This document shows, in pieces, positions 43,805-52,201 of a DNA stretch of 53,640 nucleotides (positions within the stretch are counted from its first letter, which is position 1; every line of letters starts with the position of its first letter). This DNA is from Acidimicrobiaceae bacterium. Lineage in GTDB: Bacteria > Actinomycetota > Acidimicrobiia > Acidimicrobiales > Bog-793. The position numbers were made by a program, and so were the translations under genes. The notes beneath the pieces were generated by a model. That model was given only the letters and a program-made list of their open reading frames with translations, did not search any database and was not told the DNA's origin. Where the stretch lies: NCBI GenBank assembly GCA_027306925.1, contig DAHUXW010000058.1, forward strand, positions 1 to 53,640, given 5' to 3'.

Positions 43805-43850
43805 TAACAACATCTTGTACGTGGGACTCCAGGTACCACTACATCTGGGG
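43805..43850 (+). promoter_or_regulatory. Tandem NrdR-box-like elements
   Basis: ACAACATCTTGT (43807-43818) and CCACTACATCTGGG (43837-43850) share ACATCT with start positions 31 bp apart, three helical turns, just after the nrdAB -10 element. Paired boxes at this spacing upstream of RNR genes are the hallmark of NrdR repression. nrdR itself is not in the window. Confidence 0.6.
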
Positions 43851-43885
43851 GCACGGCGCGGTGAGCGCCGGCGAGGAGGACGACC

Positions 43886-46312
43886 GTGACGACTGCGACG
43901 CTCGACGAGACCGGTGGCGGAGCGCCACAGGAGCACCCGGCCGCGCCGGTGTCGATGCGCGTCCGCAAGCGGGACGGGTCGCTCGAGCCGGTCGACGTCG
44001 GCAAGATCGTGCGCGCGGTCGAGCGCTGCGCGGCCGGCCTCGAGCGCGTCGACCCGCTGCGCGTCGCGACCCGGACGATCTCCGGCCTGTGCGACGGCGC
44101 GACGACGACGGAGCTCGACGAGCTGTCGATCAGGATCGCAGCGTCGCTCGTGACCGAGGAGCCCGACTACTCGCGCCTCGCGGCGCGCCTGCTCGGTGCG
44201 GTCGTCGACAAGGAGGTTCGCAACCAGGACATCCAGTCGTTCTCGCAGTCGGTCGCCGCGAGCCACGCGCTCGGTCTCGTCGCGGCGCCGACCGCCCGGC
44301 TCGTAGCGACGCACAGCCGCAAGCTCGACGACGCGATCGTCCCGGGCCGGGGCGAGCTCTTCGAGCTGTTCGGGCTCCGGACCGTGTACGACCGCTACCT
44401 GTTGCGCCACCCGGACACGCGCGCCGTCCTCGAGACCCCCCAGTACTTCTTCCTGCGCGTCGCGTGCGGCCTCGCGACGGCGCCGGAGGAGGCCGCCGAG
44501 CTCTACGAGCAGATGTCGCTCCTGCGCTATCTGCCGTCGAGCCCGACGTTGTTCAACTCCGGCACGACCCATGCGCAGATGTCCTCGTGCTACGTGCTCG
44601 ACTCCCCGGCCGACGAGCTCGACGCGATCTACGCGCGCTACGGCGACATCGCGCGGCTCTCGAAGCACGCGGGCGGCATCGGTGTCGCGTTCCACCGGGT
44701 GCGGTCCCGAGGCTCGCTCATCCGGGGCACGAACGGCCTGTCGAACGGCATCGTGCCGTGGCTGAAGACGCTCGACGCGTCCGTGGCCGCGGTCAACCAG
44801 GGCGGGCGTCGCAAGGGAGCGGCGTGCGTCTACCTCGAGACCTGGCACGCGGACATCGAGGACTTCCTCGAGCTGCGCGACTCGACGGGGGACGAGGCCC
44901 GCCGCGCCCACAACCTGAACTTCGCCAACTGGGTGCCGGACCTGTTCATGGAGCGGGTCGAGAAGGACGAGGACTGGTCGCTGTTCGACCCGAAGCGGGC
45001 TCCGGAGCTGTGCGACACCTACGGCGAGGAGTTCGCGCGCGCGTACCGCGCGGCCGAGGACGTCGGGCGCTACGAGCGCCGGCTCCCCGCGCGCCAGCTC
45101 TACACGCGGATGATGCGGACGCTCGCGCAGACCGGCAACGGGTGGATGGCGTTCAAGGACGCGGCGAACGCGAAGTGCAACCAGACGGGCGCGCCGGGCA
45201 ACGTCGTGCACCTCTCGAATCTCTGCACGGAGATCATCGAGGTCACGAGCGCCTCGGAGACCGCGGTCTGCAACCTCGGATCGGTGAACCTCGGCCGGCT
45301 CGTCGAGGAGGGCGCCTTCAGCTTCGACCGGCTCGCCGCGACCGTGCGGATGGCGGTCACGTTCCTCGACCGCGTCGTGGACCTCAACTACTACCCGACG
45401 CCCGACGCGGCGCGCTCGAACGCGCGCTGGCGGCCCGTCGGGCTCGGCGTGATGGGACTGCAGGACGTCTTCTTCAAGCTCCGCCTGCCCTTCGACTCGC
45501 CCGAGGCCCGGGAGCTGTCGCGCGCGATCGCGGAGGAGGTCTACTTCAGCGCGCTCTGGCGCTCGACGGAGCTCGCGCAGGAGCACGGCGCGCATCCCGG
45601 CTTCGCCGAGACGCGCGCCGCGGCGGGCGCGCTGCAGTGCGACCTGTGGGGAGTCGAGCCGAGCGACCCGGAGCGCTTCGGGCGGCTACGCGAGCGGATC
45701 GGGCGCGTCGGGCTGCGCAACTCGCTGCTCGTCGCGATCGCGCCGACCGCGACGATCGCGGCGATCTGCGGCGCGTACGAGTGCGTCGAGCCGCAGGTGT
45801 CGAACCTGTTCAAGCGGGAGACCCTCTCGGGCGAGTTCGTCCAGCTGAACACCTACCTCGTGCGCGACCTGCAGGCGCGCGGGCTGTGGACCGACGAGGT
45901 CGTCGGGGCGATCCGCCGGGACGAGGGCTCGGTCCAGCGGGTGGCGGCGATCCCCGAGGAGCTCCGTGCCCTCTATCGCACGGCCTGGGAGCTGCCGATG
46001 CGCTCGCTCGTCGACATGGCCGCCGAGCGCGGTGCGTTCGTCGACCAGAGCCAGTCGCTCAACTTGTTCGTCGAGTCGCCGACGATCGGCAAGCTCTCCT
46101 CGATGTACCTCCACGCGTGGAAGCGGGGCCTGAAGACCACGTACTACTTGCGGTCGCGCCCCGCGACGCGCATCGCCCAGGTGCGCGGCGCTCCCGGTGC
46201 CGCCGCTGGAGCGAGCGACGGAGCGACCGCGCGCCCGGGCGCAGCGGCGGACGACCGCGCGGCCCTGGCCTGCTCGCTCGAGAACCCCGAGAGCTGCGAG
46301 GCGTGCCAGTGA
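43886..46312 (+). CDS. nrdA: Class I ribonucleotide reductase, alpha subunit
   Basis: 808 residues. An N-terminal ATP-cone (about 23-112) gives overall allosteric control. The active-site cysteines are C235 (SSCYVL), the thiyl C447 (NLCTEI) and C462 (VCNLGSVNL). The radical-path Tyr pair is in KTTYYLRSR, and the C-terminal redox pair is in ESCEACQ. It reduces ribonucleotides with the NrdB radical and thioredoxin. A C-terminal Ala/Gly-rich linker precedes the Cys tail. nrdB overlaps by GTGA. I first considered a B12-dependent NrdJ; the following beta subunit argues against it. Confidence 0.95.
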   Translation: MTTATLDETGGGAPQEHPAAPVSMRVRKRDGSLEPVDVGKIVRAVERCAAGLERVDPLRVATRTISGLCDGATTTELDELSIRIAASLVTEEPDYSRLAARLLGAVVDKEVRNQDIQSFSQSVAASHALGLVAAPTARLVATHSRKLDDAIVPGRGELFELFGLRTVYDRYLLRHPDTRAVLETPQYFFLRVACGLATAPEEAAELYEQMSLLRYLPSSPTLFNSGTTHAQMSSCYVLDSPADELDAIYARYGDIARLSKHAGGIGVAFHRVRSRGSLIRGTNGLSNGIVPWLKTLDASVAAVNQGGRRKGAACVYLETWHADIEDFLELRDSTGDEARRAHNLNFANWVPDLFMERVEKDEDWSLFDPKRAPELCDTYGEEFARAYRAAEDVGRYERRLPARQLYTRMMRTLAQTGNGWMAFKDAANAKCNQTGAPGNVVHLSNLCTEIIEVTSASETAVCNLGSVNLGRLVEEGAFSFDRLAATVRMAVTFLDRVVDLNYYPTPDAARSNARWRPVGLGVMGLQDVFFKLRLPFDSPEARELSRAIAEEVYFSALWRSTELAQEHGAHPGFAETRAAAGALQCDLWGVEPSDPERFGRLRERIGRVGLRNSLLVAIAPTATIAAICGAYECVEPQVSNLFKRETLSGEFVQLNTYLVRDLQARGLWTDEVVGAIRRDEGSVQRVAAIPEELRALYRTAWELPMRSLVDMAAERGAFVDQSQSLNLFVESPTIGKLSSMYLHAWKRGLKTTYYLRSRPATRIAQVRGAPGAAAGASDGATARPGAAADDRAALACSLENPESCEACQ

Positions 46313-47406
46313 GCGCGCGCTTCGCGGCCGCGCCGCGCGGGCGCCCCGCCGCGGGGGCGGAGGGGGCCGTCGCCGGTGCGCCGAGCGGGGGCGCGCGCGA
46401 GCGCCGGGCCATCCTCGACCCGGGCCTCGACCTCACCCTCCGGCCGATGCGCTACCCGGAGTTCTACGAGCGCTACCGTGCCGCGATCCGCAACACGTGG
46501 ACGGTAGAGGAGGTCGACTTCTCCGGCGACCTCGTCGACCTCGAGCGGCGGCTGCTCCCCGCCGAGCGGCACCTCGTGCGGCGCCTCGTCGCGTTCTTCG
46601 CGACGGGCGACACGATCGTCGCGAACAACCTCGTGCTCAACCTCTACCGGCACTGCAACGCGCCCGAGGCGCGCCTGTACCTCTCGCGCCAGCTGTTCGA
46701 GGAGGCCCAGCACGTCCAGTTCTACCTGACCTTGCTCGACACCTACGTCCCGGACCACGACGAGCGCGCCGAAGCGTTTGCCGCGATCGAGCACGTGCCG
46801 TCGATCGGGGCGAAGGCCGGATTCTGCTTCAGGTGGATGGACACGGTGTCCTCGCTCGACCGGCTCGAGAGCCGGTCCCACCGTCGGCGGTTCCTGCTGA
46901 ACCTCGTGTGCTTCGCCGCGTGCATCGAGGGGCTCTTCTTCTTCGCGGCGTTCGCCTACGTGTACTTCCTTCGCTCGAAGGGTGTGCTGAACGGCCTCGC
47001 CTCCGGGACCAACTGGGTCTTTCGCGACGAGAGCGGTCACATGGACTTCGCCTTCGCGCTCGTCGACGTCGTGCGCGCCGAGGAGCCGGAGCTGTTCGAC
47101 GACGAGCTCGCCGCGCGGATCGTCTCGATGGTCGAGGACGCCGTCGAGGCGGAGACCGCGTTCGCCGCGGACCTCCTCGCGGACGGAGTGCCCGGGCTTT
47201 CGCTCGCGCAGACCCGCGAGTATCTCGAGTACGTCGCCGACCGCCGGCTCGCCCGGCTCGGGATCCCGCCCCGTTACGGGACGGCGAACCCGTTCGGGTT
47301 CATGGACCTGCAGGACGTGCAGGAGCTCGCGAACTTCTTCGAGCGCACGGTCTCGGCCTACCAGGTCGGGGTGCCGGGCGACGTCGCGTTCGACGAGGAG
47401 TTCTGA
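46309..47406 (+). CDS. nrdB: Class I ribonucleotide reductase, beta subunit
   Basis: 365 residues. Di-metal ligands are D101 (TGDTIVAN), E132 and H135 (FEEAQH), the Glu in CIEGLFFF, and the Glu and His of RDESGHMDF. The radical Tyr is Y139, four residues after H135, so this is a tyrosyl-radical enzyme and not the class Ic type with Phe. GTG 46309 overlaps the nrdA stop. The N-terminal 35 residues are Ala/Gly/Arg-rich and probably flexible. The C-terminus ends FDEEF, the tail that docks on NrdA. Confidence 0.95.
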   Translation: MSARFAAAPRGRPAAGAEGAVAGAPSGGARERRAILDPGLDLTLRPMRYPEFYERYRAAIRNTWTVEEVDFSGDLVDLERRLLPAERHLVRRLVAFFATGDTIVANNLVLNLYRHCNAPEARLYLSRQLFEEAQHVQFYLTLLDTYVPDHDERAEAFAAIEHVPSIGAKAGFCFRWMDTVSSLDRLESRSHRRRFLLNLVCFAACIEGLFFFAAFAYVYFLRSKGVLNGLASGTNWVFRDESGHMDFAFALVDVVRAEEPELFDDELAARIVSMVEDAVEAETAFAADLLADGVPGLSLAQTREYLEYVADRRLARLGIPPRYGTANPFGFMDLQDVQELANFFERTVSAYQVGVPGDVAFDEEF

Positions 47407-47425
47407 CGCCGCGCAGCGCCGGGCG

Positions 47426-48115
47426 TCACGACGCGAGGATCTCGAGCACCTCGCCGGTGTCCGAGAGGTCCTCGAGCACGGCGTCGGGGCCGAGCGCAGC
47501 GAGCTCGCCGCGCGCCGATCGACCGGTCGCGACGAGCAGGCAGCGCACTCCGCCGGCGCGGGCGCACGCGAGGTCGTTGGCCGAGTCCCCGACGATCCAG
47601 ACGCGCGATCGGTCGAAGGCCAGTCCACGGTTGGCGAGCACGCGCGCGAGCGCGATCGGCACGAGCTCGGTGCGGTCCGCGTGGTCGCTGCCGTATGCGC
47701 CGACCTCGAGGTCGAGGAGCGAGTCGAGGCCGAACACCGCGAGCTTGCGCAGCGCGTTTGGCGCGATGTTGCCCGTGAGCACGCTCTGCAGGACGTGACC
47801 CCGGTCCGTGAGGCCGGTGATGACCTCGAGCACGCCGGGGAGCACCCTTCCGGCCGCGCGGATGTCGTCCTCCGCCGCCTCGAGCTCGCGCTCGAGCTGC
47901 GCGAGGACCGCGGGCAGGTGCGCGCCGGGGTCGTCGATCCCGAGCATCGCGAGGTACTCGCCGACGATCTGCGGGTCGGTCTTGCCGCTCATCTGGACGC
48001 GCTCCGGCGGCCGGGTCCCGAGCGACTCCTCGAGGGCGCGGTCGAAGACCTCCGCGCCGACGCCGCCCGCGTGCACGAGCGTGCCGTCGATGTCCCAGAG
48101 CACGAGCGCGTCCAC
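47426..48115 (-). CDS. HAD-superfamily phosphatase
   Basis: 229 residues. HAD motif I is WDIDGTLVHAG, motif II is VLTGN, and motif IV is VWIVGDSANDLACARAGG, with a helical cap between about 20 and 85. It resembles phosphoglycolate phosphatase and similar small-molecule phosphatases; the substrate is open. GTG 48115 is placed two codons before the conserved core. It converges on nrdB with a 19-bp gap. Confidence 0.88.
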   Translation of the reverse strand: MDALVLWDIDGTLVHAGGVGAEVFDRALEESLGTRPPERVQMSGKTDPQIVGEYLAMLGIDDPGAHLPAVLAQLERELEAAEDDIRAAGRVLPGVLEVITGLTDRGHVLQSVLTGNIAPNALRKLAVFGLDSLLDLEVGAYGSDHADRTELVPIALARVLANRGLAFDRSRVWIVGDSANDLACARAGGVRCLLVATGRSARGELAALGPDAVLEDLSDTGEVLEILAS

Positions 48116-48153
48116 GGGTGGAGTCTCGCAGAGCCGGCGGCCGCCCGTGGCGC

Positions 48154-49260
48154 TCAGATCGTGCCCGTCGCGGCCTGGAGGCCGAGGCTGACCACCGCGA
48201 CGAGCAGCCAGAGAACGGCACCCATCGCGAGGGGCTTTCCTCCGGCACGCGCGACGTCGCGGACGCGCGTCGAGAGCCCGATCGCCGCGAGCGCGACCGT
48301 GATCATCGCCTGCGCGGCGTCGGAGAGCGGCGCGTGCAGGCCGTGCGGGAAGAGACCGACCGTGTTCGCCCCGACTGCGACGAGGAACCAGCCGATGAAG
48401 ACGGGGAGCACCTGGCGCACGCGACGCGCGATCGACGGTGCGACCGCGCTCCCGTCTCCCGGGGTCGCGCGCCGCGAGCGCCAGAGCGACAGGGCGATCG
48501 TGATCGGGATGATCGCGAGCGTCCTCGTGAGCTTCACGACGATCGCGTAGGCCGCGGCTCCGCCGCCGAAGATCGTCGACGCGGCGACCACGGAGGACAT
48601 GTCGTTCACCGCGGTGCCCGACCACAGGCCGAACGCGTGCGGTCCGAGGCCGAGCAGGTGGCCGAGCGTCGGGAACGTGAGGACCGCGGCGACGTTGAAG
48701 GTGAAGATCGTCGCGATCGCGTAGGAGACGTCCGCAGCCGACGCGGAGATGACCGCGTCGGTCGCCGCGATCGCCGACGCACCGCAGATCCCGGTCCCCA
48801 CGCCGATCAGGACGCTGAGGTCGGTCCCGATGCCGAGGAGGCGGCCGAGGATCCACGCGCCGCCGAGGGCGGTGACGAGCGTGCCCGCGAGCACGGGCAG
48901 CGACGACGATCCCGTCGACAGCACCTGGCCGAACGAGAGACCGGTCCCGAGAAGCACGATCGAGGTCTGCAGCACGGTCCTCGACGAGAACGCGAGCCCG
49001 GTCGCGAGCACCGGCTTCGGACCGGCGACGACCGCGATCACGATCCCGACGACGATGGCGATCACGGGCGCCCCGACGACCGGCACGAGGTGGCCGAGCC
49101 CGGTCGCGACCGACGCGACCGCGACCGACGCTGCGATGCCCGGGAGCATGCCGACCGTGCCGGGCCGTCGCCGTGCCGGGCTCCTCCGCTCGCCGGCGTC
49201 CGCGAGCCGCGAGGCGCGCGTCCCCGGTAGTGGCGCCTCCTGGCGCTGCGATGCGTCCAT
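48154..49260 (-). CDS. yeiH: YeiH/PSE-type sulfur-compound exporter family (UPF0324)
   Basis: 368 residues with a charged N-terminus and about 10-11 hydrophobic helices. The family signatures GTGICGASAIAATDAVI, LLGTGLSFGQVL and GTAVNDMSSVVAAS are present. YeiH-like proteins have been proposed to export sulfate, sulfite or related sulfonates. It is divergent from a LysR gene, the arrangement of E. coli yeiH-yeiE, where YeiE responds to sulfite. An operator lies between them. Confidence 0.88.
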   Translation of the reverse strand: MDASQRQEAPLPGTRASRLADAGERRSPARRRPGTVGMLPGIAASVAVASVATGLGHLVPVVGAPVIAIVVGIVIAVVAGPKPVLATGLAFSSRTVLQTSIVLLGTGLSFGQVLSTGSSSLPVLAGTLVTALGGAWILGRLLGIGTDLSVLIGVGTGICGASAIAATDAVISASAADVSYAIATIFTFNVAAVLTFPTLGHLLGLGPHAFGLWSGTAVNDMSSVVAASTIFGGGAAAYAIVVKLTRTLAIIPITIALSLWRSRRATPGDGSAVAPSIARRVRQVLPVFIGWFLVAVGANTVGLFPHGLHAPLSDAAQAMITVALAAIGLSTRVRDVARAGGKPLAMGAVLWLLVAVVSLGLQAATGTI

Positions 49261-49317
49261 GCCGGGCAGTCTGCGGCGCAGGGCGCCGGTCCGGAAGACG
49301 GGAGCTGGTTCGCACGC

Positions 49318-49333
49318 TATAAGGTTTGCTTAT
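49318..49333. promoter_or_regulatory. LysR box overlapping the regulator start
   Basis: ATAAG-GTTTG-CTTAT (49319-49333) is a perfect palindrome containing a T-N11-A LysR box (TAAG/CTTA). It covers TATAAG (49318-49323), a -10 element 8 nt before ATG 49332, and the ATG itself, so the regulator would repress its own leaderless transcript. Confidence 0.6.
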
Positions 49334-50264
49334 GCCTATCGCGTTGCCGGTCCCCGACGTCGTCTCGCTCGACCTCCTCCACAGCGTCGCCGAGCTGGGC
49401 TCGATCCGGCGGGCCGCCTCGGCGCACGGGGTGAGCCAGCCTGCCGCGAGCATGCGGCTGCGCTCGCTCGAGGCGACCCTCGGCGTGCAGCTGCTCGACC
49501 GCTCCGCCGGCAGGGCGCGGCTCACGCCGGCCGGCGTCGCCGTCGTCCGCTGGAGCGAGGAGGTGCTCGACGGCGTCCGGACGTTGCTCGCGGGCACCGC
49601 GGCGCTGCGCGCCGGCGGCCGCACCCAGCTCAGGATCGCGGCGAGCATGACCGTCGCCGAGTACCTCGTCCCGGGCTGGCTCAACGCGCTGCGCGGCACC
49701 GAGCCCGGCGCGGTCGTGTCGCTGCAGATGGGCAACAGCGAGCAGGTCCTCGAGATCGTCTCGCGCCACCGCGCGGACCTCGGCTTCGTCGAGGGGAGCG
49801 CAGCGCCGGCAGCGCTCGCATCGCGAGTGGTCTGCGACGACGACCTCGTGCTCGTCGTCGCGCCAGGCCATCCGTGGGCGGGCCGCCGCGGTCCGGTCAG
49901 CGCGGCCGAGGTCGCGGCCGCCCCGCTCGTGCTGCGGGAGCCGGGCTCGGGGACCCGCGAGGTGTTGGAGGCAGCGCTCGCCGCGAGCGGCCTCGTCCCG
50001 AGTCCGCTCGTCGAGCTCGCGTCGACGACGGCGATCAAGGCCGCGATCGGCGGCGCCGCGGGCGCGGCGGTGCTCAGCCGCCTCGCGACCCGGGCCGAGG
50101 TGGAGGACGGGCGCCTCGTGGCGGTCGCGACGAGCGACCTGCCCCTCAACCGGGTGATCCGCGCGGTGTGGGACGCGAGTCGCGTGCTCGCGCCGGTCGC
50201 GCGCCGGCTGCTCGCGCAGCTCGGCGTCGACGACGCCGGCCCGCCGGCCGCCCGCGCGCGCTAA
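49332..50264 (+). CDS. LysR-family regulator (YeiE/CysB-like)
   Basis: 310 residues. The winged helix (LDLLHSVAELGSIRRAASAHGVSQPAASMRLRSLE) is followed by a LysR substrate domain with the RIAASMTVAEYLVPGWL start common to YeiE, CbbR and CysB regulators. It is divergent from the yeiH gene and shares the LysR box, so it probably controls that exporter in response to a sulfur compound. ATG 49332 is preferred over TTG 49326. The stop overlaps the convergent peroxidase gene by 4 bases. Confidence 0.9.
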   Translation: MPIALPVPDVVSLDLLHSVAELGSIRRAASAHGVSQPAASMRLRSLEATLGVQLLDRSAGRARLTPAGVAVVRWSEEVLDGVRTLLAGTAALRAGGRTQLRIAASMTVAEYLVPGWLNALRGTEPGAVVSLQMGNSEQVLEIVSRHRADLGFVEGSAAPAALASRVVCDDDLVLVVAPGHPWAGRRGPVSAAEVAAAPLVLREPGSGTREVLEAALAASGLVPSPLVELASTTAIKAAIGGAAGAAVLSRLATRAEVEDGRLVAVATSDLPLNRVIRAVWDASRVLAPVARRLLAQLGVDDAGPPAARAR

Positions 50265-51217
50265 GGCAGCGGCGGCGGGTCCTCGAGGAAGTCGACGGTC
50301 GGGACGAAGAAGAGGCCGCCGGTCGCGGCGGTCGAGAAGTCGAGCAGCCGGTCCGTGTTCCCCGGCGGCTCGCCGAGGAACATCCTGCGGAGCATGAGCT
50401 CGGTGACGCTCGGCGTGCGCGAGTACCCGATGAAGTACGTGCCGAACTCTCGACTGCCGGTCGTGCCGAACGCCATGTTGTCTCGAAGGATCTGGCGCTC
50501 CGTGCCGTCGGGGTCCTCGACGACGTTGAGCGCGACGTGCGAGTTGCTCGGCTTCACGTCGTCGGCGAGCTCCAGGTTCGAGAGCTTCGTGCGGCCGACG
50601 GCGCGCTCCTGCTCCTCGACCGTGAGGGCGTCCCATGCCGCGAGGTCGTGGAGGTACTTCTGCACGATCACGTAGGCCGAGCCGGCGAACGGCGGGTCGT
50701 CCGCGCCGACGAGCGCGGCGTCGCGGGCGGCGACGCCGGCCGGGTTCTCGGTCCCGTCGACGAAGCCGAGGAGGTCCCGTTCGTCGAAGTACTTGAAGCC
50801 GTGGACCTCGTCGACGACGCGGCCCGCGTCGCCGAGCGCGCCGACGACGTGTGCGGCGAGCTCGAAGCACAGGTCCATCCGGTCGGCGCGGATGTGCAGG
50901 AGAAGGTCCCCGGGCGTCGAGACCGCCCGGTGCCGCGGGCCGTCGATCGCGACGAGCTCGTGCAGCTCGGCCGGGCGCGGCCCCGAGAAGCAGCGGTCCC
51001 ACAGGCGGGACCCGACGCCGGCGACGACGGTGAGACCGCCCGACGGCGCGCGCGAGCCGATCGCGCGCGCGACGCCGTGGAGGTCGGCGAGGAGGTCGCG
51101 CGCCGCGCCCTCGCCGCCGTCGCCGACGGTCACGACGAGGAAGATGGCCGCTGCGGTGAGCGGCGCGAGCACCGGCTGCGGCGTCGCGCGCGTGGCGGGG
51201 GTGGGTTCGTCGCTCAC
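50261..51217 (-). CDS. DyP-type heme peroxidase
   Basis: 318 residues. The dye-decolorizing peroxidase motif GFVDGTENP (catalytic Asp), the proximal His in SNSHVAL and the distal Arg in ILRDNMAFG are present. It has no Tat or Sec signal and no encapsulin-targeting tail that I recognise, so it is likely cytoplasmic, class B-like. It oxidises bulky substrates with hydrogen peroxide. It converges on the LysR gene, and its start lies 73 bp from the following gene's end. Confidence 0.92.
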   Translation of the reverse strand: MSDEPTPATRATPQPVLAPLTAAAIFLVVTVGDGGEGAARDLLADLHGVARAIGSRAPSGGLTVVAGVGSRLWDRCFSGPRPAELHELVAIDGPRHRAVSTPGDLLLHIRADRMDLCFELAAHVVGALGDAGRVVDEVHGFKYFDERDLLGFVDGTENPAGVAARDAALVGADDPPFAGSAYVIVQKYLHDLAAWDALTVEEQERAVGRTKLSNLELADDVKPSNSHVALNVVEDPDGTERQILRDNMAFGTTGSREFGTYFIGYSRTPSVTELMLRRMFLGEPPGNTDRLLDFSTAATGGLFFVPTVDFLEDPPPLP

Positions 51218-51290
51218 GTTGGGCGTCCCTCTCGGCGTCGACGGCTCCGCAGGTGCACGGTCACCGCCGAGCGTAGCGAACGGGCACGCG

Positions 51291-52061
51291 TCAGCCGACG
51301 ACGGACTTGGTCACCGCCGCGAGCGTGCGAGCACCGCGCGGCACGGTGATGTGGACGGACTTCGGGTAGCTGAACACGATCGTTCCCGAGGAGCCGCCGC
51401 CGCTCCCGCTCACCTCGATCGGCAGCGGCGGCCCGTGAAGCGCGACGTAGAGCGTGCCGCCGCCGCCCGAGACGATCGGCAGCGCGAGCACGCCCCGGAC
51501 CTTCGTCGGCCGGCCCTTCGAGACGCTCCCCCCGTTCGCGAGGACGGCGGACGCGACCGAGCGCGGGTTCGTGAGCTCGCCGAGCGCGCTCGTGAGGGTC
51601 CTCGCATAGGAGGGGCCGAGCACGATCCACCCGTCGCTCAGCGCCTTGACGGTCTTGGCGGCCTGCGCGGCCGTGAGGCCGGATCCGGGCGTGACGAACT
51701 GCTGCCAGAAGAGCCCCGTGGCGTGGACGTAGAAGGTCTTGCCGATCGCGACGTACGCGAGGGGGCCGAGGAAGCCGACGCTCTTCGAGTCGGAGTCGAG
51801 GACACCGTGCGAGACCGCACCGTTGCGCCCCGACTCGAGCTTGATCGCGACGGCCGCCGTGCCGTGGCGGATCGTCCCCGCGATCGCGAGCGTCCGCTCG
51901 CTCGAGAGCGCCGCCTTGCTCAACGTGACGATGCGCGCCGCAGGAAGCGACCCCGTCGCGGCGCGCGGCGCGCCGCCGCCCCAGCCGCCGAGCGCGACTG
52001 CCACGACCGACGCGGCGGCGGACGCGGCGAGCGCCTGTCCGGATCTCGACCTGCGTGACAT
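51291..52061 (-). CDS. Secreted LppX/LprG-like protein lacking lipobox Cys
   Basis: 256 residues. A signal-type N-terminus (SRRSRSGQALAASAAASVVAVALGG) ends where a lipobox would be expected, but the Cys position is W27 (LGGW). The rest alternates strands and Ser/Ala/Gly (GTIRHGTAAVAIKLESGRNG, AYVAIGKTFYVHATGLFW) as in lipid-binding LppX/LprAFG lipoproteins of actinobacteria. A single-base change TGC to TGG would explain the lost anchor. AAGGGGG precedes the ATG. The fold assignment is moderate. Confidence 0.6.
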   Translation of the reverse strand: MSRRSRSGQALAASAAASVVAVALGGWGGGAPRAATGSLPAARIVTLSKAALSSERTLAIAGTIRHGTAAVAIKLESGRNGAVSHGVLDSDSKSVGFLGPLAYVAIGKTFYVHATGLFWQQFVTPGSGLTAAQAAKTVKALSDGWIVLGPSYARTLTSALGELTNPRSVASAVLANGGSVSKGRPTKVRGVLALPIVSGGGGTLYVALHGPPLPIEVSGSGGGSSGTIVFSYPKSVHITVPRGARTLAAVTKSVVG

Positions 52062-52201
52062 GGAGCCCCCTTCGCTGCCGACCGTGTCGTGGCGCGCACC
52101 GCGAGCACCGGGCCGACCGCGAGCACGATACTTGCGCGGATCGGGCCTCCGGCCCGGACCTGCCCGGGCGAGCGTGCGACCCCGCGCCGGAGCCGCCTCG
52201 G
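52062..52201. other. Intergenic region between two secreted-protein genes
   Basis: 140 bp with the ribosome site of the LppX-like gene at one end. I see no further gene, repeat or clear promoter. Confidence 0.4.

Noticed and set aside
43713-43885. B12 riboswitch upstream of nrdAB
   Set aside because: The interval is only 173 bp and holds the promoter and the paired boxes. I found no B12-box-like sequence or room for the riboswitch fold.
43886-46312. Class II (B12-dependent) ribonucleotide reductase NrdJ
   Set aside because: The gene is followed by a beta subunit with complete di-metal ligands and radical Tyr, and it has NrdA-type C-terminal radical-path tyrosines. It is class I.
43861-47406. 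An 1181-codon plus-strand frame that could suggest a fused NrdA-NrdB
   Set aside because: The NrdA motifs are in another frame (43886-46312). Only the last 365 codons of this frame carry NrdB motifs, starting at GTG 46309.
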